Of a DNA stretch of 64,000 bases, positions 57,787 to 64,000 are shown piece by piece (within the stretch, counting starts at the first letter, position 1; each line of letters opens with the position of its first letter). Below the pieces are notes generated by a model that did not search any database, was not told where the DNA came from, and worked only from the letters and a program-made list of their open reading frames with translations. The translations under genes and the position numbers were made by a program. The stretch comes from Spodoptera frugiperda (Eukaryota > Arthropoda > Insecta > Lepidoptera > Noctuidae), in the NCBI RefSeq assembly GCF_023101765.2, contig NC_064237.1, positions 1,860,001-1,924,000 on the forward strand, in the 5' to 3' direction.

Positions 57787-57789
57787 CTT

Positions 57790-59870
57790 ACATATGAAAT
57801 GTTTTCGATATTCGATATAAAAAGTGACTTAACCTAATAACATTGAAAAATATAGCAATCTTATCTAAAATTTTCGTTGGTCTAACTAAAGTGGCATTCA
57901 CATTATAGACAGAAAAACCCAAAATATCTTTTACTACATCGTATATATATGTTGTGTTATACAACACTAATCTACACACGCCTTAAGTTCACGTTTAAGG
58001 AACGAAACGCCAACATAATACTACGCGACAACCCTGTGATGTATAGCCTCAACCCACGGGGGTGAAACTTTGAGCCGGCTCAAATCCCAAGGGTTGAAAA
58101 CTAGTCGTCGGTAAACAAAAAACTGTGAGGTTTTTTGTTTGGTCTTGTTTGTGGGACATACTGATATAGGGGTTGAAATGCATTGCGCGTGCAGGACTTG
58201 TTGTGTGGACAATTTTTGTGGGATTTTTGGGCCAGGGAATAGTAATTAACCTTTTAATTGGTGATAGTTTTATAGTTTTCTATTGTGGATTAAAATAATA
58301 ATAATATATAACGATGATTGAAAGGATCTAAGCGACTTTTTTGCGATATTATACATATTCAGAATCACCGATTTTTTCCATCTCCATGCCATATTACTCA
58401 ATATGGCAAAAAACGTTTCTGAGATCAATTAGCCTCTCAACCGTAAATAAGTATTCGGAGATTCCACATGACAATATTGTTTGTCTAAGAAATAAGATTA
58501 GTAAAATAATTGCACATTTAACGGCAACACTGAAATTAACCCATATATAAAAGTAAAACTCAAAACAAATTCACATCACACTTCACACCGAATAAAAGAC
58601 AAGAAAACAACCACTATTTATAATACTCTGTACAAGTAAACAACACAACTAGTAACTCCACCACTCATATTACAAGTACTTAGTAAGTTCAACACTTGCC
58701 CGAAGCGACGTACTCAACAATTTAATTTATTAACACTCAAAACTTACATTATTCAGCATCTTAAGTTTAAAGCTAGCCCTTCTAACTTACAGCACTTTGT
58801 ACGCACCTGATACCAGGGGCACATAAGTGACAGATGGGTTGAAACTCCATTAAGCGCCAAGTTGGGAGTGCTTAAAAATTAATACACGAACGAATATAGC
58901 TGGGATGATTGTGTTTAAGTGTGTGAGTACTTTACAGGGTGCATTATTGATTCAGTGTGTGAGTACGGTTTTATGCGTGGGTGACTATCGTGGTGGAATT
59001 TATATTTATGTAGTTTGTATATGCTTTTCGTAGATACCTGGAAGAGGTTGGTTCGTGTAAAGTTATTGTATGTCTTCTAAAGTAATTGGAGATGAGTTTA
59101 TCTGTCTATTTTATTATACGAGTACATTATGAATGTCTAGATATTATAAAAATCATTTGCTGTTTGTTAGTGTTGCTGAAATTCGAGATCGGTTGGACCA
59201 ATTTGGCAAATTTTGGTTTTGGATTAGGTTATTTGTAAAAGTCTAGGGAAGGTTTAAAAAGTGATAAAAAAATGTTTGAGGTGGCACAAAGTTTGCTGGG
59301 CCAGCTAGTTTTATATAATATAATTTGAATAATATAACGTCACGTTTATATTCTCCACCCCAAAAAAGGTCCACTTTTTCCAATAATTACGACTAAATAC
59401 AAGCCAATTCTATATACAACATCGACCTCTATACACGAAGATGTAAGACTCAAAATTCAATCTCCGAAAATCTTAAGACGATTCTTCTTAACATGTAATC
59501 AATTTAATTTACAGCGGCATTTCTTCTTTATAACGATGGAGTCCCAAATTCCTTTCATTGGCACATAATATAAGTTAGCTAATTGAATTATCCAGTACCA
59601 AGGGAATCACGATGAGATTATACGGCTGTTAATTGATAAGGCGAAGATATTCGGTTTAGCTTTTGAAGTATAAGTGGATCAGTCTTCATAGTACTTATGT
59701 ATATATGTAGGTACTTATTATAATTGTCGATCAATTAAGATTTACGTTAAGTAAGAATTTCTAAGAGTCTCGGAGGAAATGTTATTTTTATGTTTTTGGT
59801 ATGTGAATTGTCTTTGTTGTTTTATTTGATTTTAATTGTAAATTAGTATACATTTGTTTTGGTATGAATG
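57790..59870. other. Unique stretch
   Basis: 58020-58215 is GC-richer ('caacccacgggggtgaaact', 'tgagccggctcaaatccc') and unique. Otherwise AT-rich. No exon or repeat is supported. Confidence 0.4.
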
Positions 59871-59872
59871 GA

Positions 59873-60000
59873 GTCGTCGGTAGAGGGCACCCTAGACGGA
59901 CATATAGCGACCAGTTTGGTGGTATATCAAACAAGGCCCACATTAAAAGTACCGTTAATCGATGAGCATGCATGAAAAGACTGATGATGATGACTGTCGG
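59873..60000 (+). pseudogene. LINE ORF2 C-terminal tail, decayed
   Basis: The translation reads GRGHPRRTYSDQFGGISNK, then AHIKSTVNR, a TGA stop, then ACMKRLMMMT. Phrases of the type GRPRRT..DQ...K..NRRACM recur at the C-terminus of insect non-LTR retrotransposon polyproteins, where Arg precedes ACM. Here CGA has become TGA. Only about 40 codons of the protein remain. The original enzyme would carry reverse transcriptase and endonuclease; this piece does neither. Confidence 0.55.
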
Positions 60001-60079
60001 TTCTTCGACAAATATGGTCGGCCCACTGTCAGTTTGGTTCTCTGTCGGATCACTTTGTTCCAGATTTGATCCTTTTTTT

Positions 60080-60372
60080 TCAGGGGGAAATCATCCAATG
60101 ACTCTCTCTCGCCAGCTAGCAAAGCGAGCGGGAGTGTCAGACTCTTACTGACTAAAAACACACCCAGTTCCATCTCCTGCTTGTCAAGCCGGAGCCCTAG
60201 TAAACCCGCTAGGTAGCTCCGCAGCTCCGGATTAATGCATCAGCGTTATTGGGCCCCATCTGTGGTGGTCTGATGGCTCTTTGAGGCGCGCGCGGAACGC
60301 AACGCCGCACGCACGGGTCTGGTTCTGGTCGGGCGGCGAGCTACCCTTGCTGCCGTCCCAATGACAAAGTTT
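60080..60372 (+). mobile_element. SINE-like repeat family B, longest copy
   Basis: 'gaaatcatccaatgactctc', 'cagactcttactgactaaaa', 'aacccgctaggtagctccgc', 'gcagctccggattaatgcat', 'gggccccatctgtggtggtc' and 'tgatggctctttgaggcgcg' run on into a GC-rich tail 'ggtcgggcggcgagctaccc'. It shows parts that the other copies lack. Confidence 0.85.
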
Positions 60373-60509
60373 GCGGATTGCCGAGCTTACTACTCTACGG
60401 TTTAAGTGGAGTCCAACAAGTTCACTTTTTTATTTAGGACATTCGTTGTAATTCACAGATCGTGTGCTAAAAAAACTTTATGATAACTAAAATAAAAAAG
60501 TAATGGAGA

Positions 60510-60722
60510 CGGTATTAAGCCAGTCCCCTTGCAGACAAATCACCATGGTAAGCAATCGCCGGACGCGAGAGGTCGCCGTCGCCAAATCATTTCCCTAAGA
60601 AGGGGGCGAAGTGGGGCCTCGCAGGGTAGACCTCAGTCACACCAAAGTGTTCACACACGTTTCTATGGGCGGTCTTCGCAGTGGTATCATTCGTGCCAAA
60701 GTTGACTCTCCCACACTTATTG
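60510..60722 (+). mobile_element. SINE-like repeat family C, variant copy
   Basis: 'caccatggtaagcaatcgcc', 'tttctatgggcggtcttcgc' and 'gtggtatcattcgtgccaaa', then 'gttgactctcccacactta'. The middle is replaced by unrelated 'aagaagggggcgaagtggg'. Confidence 0.6.
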
Positions 60723-60724
60723 AA

Positions 60725-61370
60725 ATAACACAAAACATGTGAAATTATGAAAAAAATATTGCACATAAAATAGGTAAATACATATCTCACATCTATGAAC
60801 ACTTCAAAAGGGGATCTTAATTTTGCAAAATTAAGACAATAAATCCTCAGTGATATTAATCTCCATACATTCGAATGAGTAGAGTCTTGAGTTTAATTAA
60901 ATCATAGTTTATAATATTCTCCGCATTTTCCATAAAAAACATACATGAAAATATATACGTACGATTACGTTTTACGTTTTTATGCCTAAAACTTATAACA
61001 CTAACTACCACAATGCCACAAACATCATATCGCGAACAGTAAACACTTTTTTATTAAAGTTGGCAGTCTAGAAGCGATGCCTTTGCCACCCCGCGTTCCA
61101 GTGACAAATATATATGAACTAAGAACCAGAGTTATTGCCCTGGGCGCAATGAGCTACTACCCCCGTCTACTTGAAATACGTTCAGGTTTTCTTCAACTTT
61201 AAAATTAAATCTTTTTTGTGACTCCTTTTAAAGTAGTCTGAAAGAAAGACATTTTTGTTTCACTGTATTTTATCCTTTCTTTGTAAACAGGACTCTTTAA
61301 TTGTTTTGACTTTATTTGTGGTTACTTATTGTTTTAAACAGATATTTAAAAATAATAAAAACTACAAGTT
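60725..61370. other. Unique stretch, nothing recognised
   Basis: AT-rich with a slightly GC-richer patch near 61070-61160; no exon is supported. Confidence 0.4.
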
Positions 61371-61372
61371 AA

Positions 61373-61481
61373 GGTAAGCGTCCACAGGCCCGCATCGTAC
61401 GCATTCTGTATGACGTCAACAACACGCATCGCATGTAGGCATTGCTGATAATGCGGTGCGTACGATGCGGACCTGTGGACA
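61373..61481. mobile_element. Palindromic MITE 'gcgtccacaggcccgcat', copy 2
   Basis: Left end 'aagcgtccacaggcccgcat', right end 'gcgtacgatgcggacctgtg', about 30 bp arms with a few mismatches, 109 bp in all. The same element sits inside the nested MITE at 5896-6269. Confidence 0.75.
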
Positions 61482-61484
61482 TGT

Positions 61485-62425
61485 GGCATGCAACGATACT
61501 CCTTTGTTCAATGTTATTTCAAATAAAGAAAACACAGCCTTTAAAAAAAAGAAACCTAACAAAAAGGAACGATAAGTTTGAATTCAAAAACCGAACTCGA
61601 ATGCTAGAGTAACGTCACGTCAGCTATCAAGGCCAAAATGTTGATTTGCTTGACGTCAACGTGAAAGCATTCTCGATTAACAAGTCAGACGTTTCGTAAT
61701 TACGATACGGGTTTTATTCTTTTTACGAGAATTCCAGACGGTATAGTGCTGCCATTTCTATAGTATATTCCTTTAATGGTGTATTTTAATAGCTTTTACT
61801 AGGAACGCTAGCGTTAATGACTTCATTCTCATATAAAATCTGCGATGTCGGGTTTTAATGAACACTATGCTTTTGTTTATTGAATATTTTAATTGATTTT
61901 CTTTGTGTTTGGAGTGAGATTGCATTTTATAGAGCTTTGCTTTTTACTTGAATGGAATGAAGTGCTTGGTGTACAATAAAGAAGTAAAATAATTATCTAC
62001 TAATAAAATATAAAGTTTTTAAACATAACAATAAATTCTCCGTAAGTACCTTACTTCGCAGACTTTCTTAACATTGACTGGTAGAGAATGCCATACGGCA
62101 TTAAGTGCGCCTTATATTATACCACAATTGAATTGTATTGTATACAGTAAAGAATAAATAAAAAATCAATCAAACTGCTTCTGAAAATATAATATTTCAT
62201 ACCTACATTTTTATTTTGAATTCGTTATTTGTTTGTAGAATTCTAGGAATCAAATTCTGTTCATGGAAATTCTAAATATAAATTCTACCTGCAATTGAAG
62301 TGATCGCAAATAGATTCTAGGATTTGAACCAGATATGGCTACCTAAAAAAAGTATAGTTTATTTTTAATTATTTATTCTCATTCTCTTCATATACTTTAG
62401 CAATAATTTGTAAACTATTTCGCTT
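61485..62425. other. Unique stretch
   Basis: Two TGACG-type sites near 61610-61660 ('aacgtcacgtcagc', 'cttgacgtcaacg'). No exon or repeat otherwise. Confidence 0.4.
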
Positions 62426-62430
62426 TGTCG

Positions 62431-62549
62431 TGCCGCAATTGCGACTGCCGGACAAGGGGTATCGAATTCGATTCCAGTTTCGGGCAAAGAATTACTGGGC
62501 CATTTTCAGTTTCTCGAAAATTTCTCGGGGATAAAAGGCGAGACGTTCC
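62431..62549 (+). mobile_element. tRNA-derived SINE, family D, internally deleted
   Basis: 'gcaattgcgactgccggaca', 'aggggtatcgaattcgattc', 'gggcaaagaattactgggcc' and then 'tctcggggataaaaggcgag'. The central part, seen at 63502-63600, has been lost. Lies just upstream of the first exon copy. Confidence 0.75.
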
Positions 62550-62651
62550 AAAAAAAAGTATTTCTAATATTTTATTTTGTACTATTGGAAAACAACGTTT
62601 CCCCTTTATCTAAAACAACATAAACTGATTAGCTTTATATGTTTGTTACAG

Positions 62652-62757
62652 ATTCCAAACGGGACCATTGCAACAAGACAGTGGAAATATATGAGGACGT
62701 GTCCTCTCCTCCTGTCACCTCCGAGAACTTCGGGAGACCCCTCACTTGCACATATAG
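62652..62757 (+). CDS. CUB-like domain exon, copy 1
   Basis: The acceptor 'ttatatgtttgttacag' precedes and the donor 'AG|gtatta' follows. One frame fits a secreted domain: SKRDHCNKTVEIYED, then VSSPPVTSENFGRPLTCTY, with two leftover bases at each edge. CUB domains carry this spacing of Cys residues and a VEIYxD block, and they act in extracellular protein-protein contacts. I associate this sequence with a conserved insect CUB-domain membrane or secreted protein but do not give a symbol. NKT is a potential N-glycosylation site. The exon is 106 bp, so including both copies would shift the frame. Copy 2 at 63702-63807 is identical in every base. A second open frame (IPNGTIATRQ...) is less protein-like. 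Confidence 0.7.
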
Positions 62758-62780
62758 GTATTACAGTATTATAGTTTTTT

Positions 62781-63050
62781 TAATAGAATAAGCTGGTAAA
62801 CGAGTAAGACGGATCATCTGATATAAAATCTGCCATGTCCGTTAATGGACACTACCTCTGGTGTTACAATTTGCATTGCTTTCCTTTTGGGGGTTAGGAG
62901 ATTAAGGGTTTTATGGGGAATCGGGCATTTTACTTGATTGGGAAGAAGGGTAATTGGGCTCTGGTAACAATACATAACAAAACAAACGCTAGCGTTGTTT
63001 AATGTCGCTTTTCTTGAGGCCGTGGTATCACACTGGTCGAACCTGTCGAA
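62781..63050 (+). mobile_element. SINE-like repeat family C, near-complete copy after exon copy 1
   Basis: 'gctggtaaacgagtaagac', 'tgtccgttaatggacactac', 'tgggggttaggagattaagg', 'gaagggtaattgggctctgg' and 'cttgaggccgtggtatcac' in order, diverged. A copy stands at the same distance after exon copy 2. Confidence 0.85.
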
Positions 63051-63054
63051 TAAA

Positions 63055-63500
63055 ATATGGTTAGAATAGGTTATGGTAGTGAATGCCTCATTTGTTATCC
63101 TAAGAGCTAGAAGTGCTAGTTCTAATGTTTCGTTGTATCACAAAACCCTATTAATTAGAACTTATACCTATGTATTTGGCAAATCAACACCAGCAATTTA
63201 TACTACGCTAACTCGAAATTTGGAATTCGTTATTTTTATGCCAAGATGCTTAAAATGTGTGTTTACATAATTCATAAAAAAATTGAGAAGAAATATGCAA
63301 ATAATAGGAAAGTTACAAATCTTATAAAACGCTAAGTAAAGGTACTTTTTGAAATCACTCGATTTATATTACGCCAACTATTATTAGCGGAGTGTGCGCG
63401 AGGATCACTTTGGTCAAATTCCGTACAACACTGCAAACTCATAGTTAGCGTAGTTTAGTGCGTTCGTGTGTATACTTGTTCGTTTGTAAAAGTGAACGAC
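63055..63500. other. Unique stretch between the two duplicated units
   Basis: Holds a + strand frame of 65 codons with no family resemblance. No other feature. Confidence 0.4.
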
Positions 63501-63501
63501 T

Positions 63502-63600
63502 TAGAATTGTGCCCGATATATGGCAGTAGACTCACCCCTTATTACATGATACAGTGGCATTACGTGCCGTAATGTGCGCCTGTGCTTACCCCGAAGGAAA
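63502..63600 (+). mobile_element. tRNA-derived SINE, family D, 3' part
   Basis: 'ttgtgcccgatatatggcag', 'actcaccccttattacatg', 'ggcattacgtgccgtaatgt' and 'gtgcttaccccgaagg'. The tRNA head is gone. It occupies the same place relative to exon copy 2 that 62431-62549 has relative to copy 1. Confidence 0.75.
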
Positions 63601-63701
63601 AAATAGCATAATGTTTAAAAAAACTTTGTACTACTGGATAACAACGCTTCCCTTCTATCTAAAAACAACATAAACTTATTAGCTTTATATGTTTGTTACA
63701 G

Positions 63702-63807
63702 ATTCCAAACGGGACCATTGCAACAAGACAGTGGAAATATATGAGGACGTGTCCTCTCCTCCTGTCACCTCCGAGAACTTCGGGAGACCCCTCACTTGCA
63801 CATATAG
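63702..63807 (+). CDS. CUB-like domain exon, copy 2 (identical)
   Basis: Same acceptor, 'ttatatgtttgttacag', and donor 'AG|gtactt'. All 106 bases match 62652-62757, so the peptide SKRDHCNKTVEIYED... is the same. The preceding 70 bp of intron match copy 1 with roughly seven substitutions and one indel by eye, and the SINEs around both have decayed in different ways. The duplication therefore seems older than the exon identity suggests. Because 106 is not a multiple of three, only one copy can be used per transcript. Alternatives are an assembly of two haplotypes in tandem or a dead copy. Confidence 0.65.
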
Positions 63808-63835
63808 GTACTTATTATAATATTATAGTTTTTTT

Positions 63836-64000
63836 ATGGAATAAGTCGGTGATGAATCACCTGATGGTAAGCAATCGCCACCGACAATGGACACCCGAAA
63901 TACCCATGGCGTTACAGTATAATAACAAAGCGTTGTTTCACGTCGGTTTTCTATGAGGCCGTGGTCTGTCCAGTACTCTGGTCGAGCCGGAGGCATGGCT
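63836..64000 (+). mobile_element. SINE-like repeat family C, cut by window end
   Basis: 'gatgaatcacctgatggtaa', 'gcaatcgccaccgacaatgg', then a jump to 'aacaaagcgttgtttcacg' and 'ctatgaggccgtggtctgtc'. An internal deletion removed the middle; the window edge cuts the tail. Confidence 0.8.

Overview
This is a eukaryotic window, AT-rich, with no bacterial-style gene organisation. The repeats point to a moth genome, most likely a noctuid. They include dispersed tRNA-headed SINEs, a family reading 'accccgttcctactcctgc', a family reading 'ggcctccggtaacctcac', the ACTAG...CCCGCGACTTCGT retroelement family, and several palindromic MITEs, all in many unrelated copies. The species call is recognition by eye, not a search. 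All coordinates were read by hand and repeat ends are good to about 5-10 bases.

Host coding sequence is sparse. The best host gene is on the + strand at the right end: a 106-bp exon (62652-62757) that reads as the start of a CUB-like extracellular domain, and a second, base-identical copy 1050 bp downstream (63702-63807). A + strand open block ending at 9917 carries a very basic segment, and its putative donor phase fits the 106-bp exon. If they belong together, most of the window is one intron of about 53 kb. A second host exon lies on the - strand at 38962-39100, with strong splice sites on both sides, and implies a gene antisense to or nested in that intron. Beside it is a GC-rich unique block (about 37.98-38.80 kb) with an RFX-type X-box palindrome.

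Region by region: 0-3.4 kb holds a decayed reverse transcriptase fragment, two MITEs and a 1.75-kb DNA element carrying rearranged pieces of its own gene. 3.4-13 kb is a dense pile of SINEs and MITEs around the basic exon. 13-30 kb is mostly unique intron-like sequence with scattered SINEs, a 50-bp-arm palindromic MITE and a CRE cluster. 30-37 kb holds an ACTAG-family element, a PIF/Harbinger derivative with a remnant MADF start, and a minisatellite-bearing MITE. 37-40 kb is the unique block with the - strand exon. 40-52 kb has nested retroelements, including a SINE split by about 1.5 kb of insertion and an element flanked by a perfect 60-bp direct repeat. 52-60 kb is mostly unique with a possible Harbinger fragment and a LINE tail. 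60-64 kb carries large SINE copies and the duplicated exon.

The items most worth following are the duplicated identical exon, the 60-bp direct repeat around a 380-bp insertion, the - strand exon, and the rearranged CHTQAVER element.
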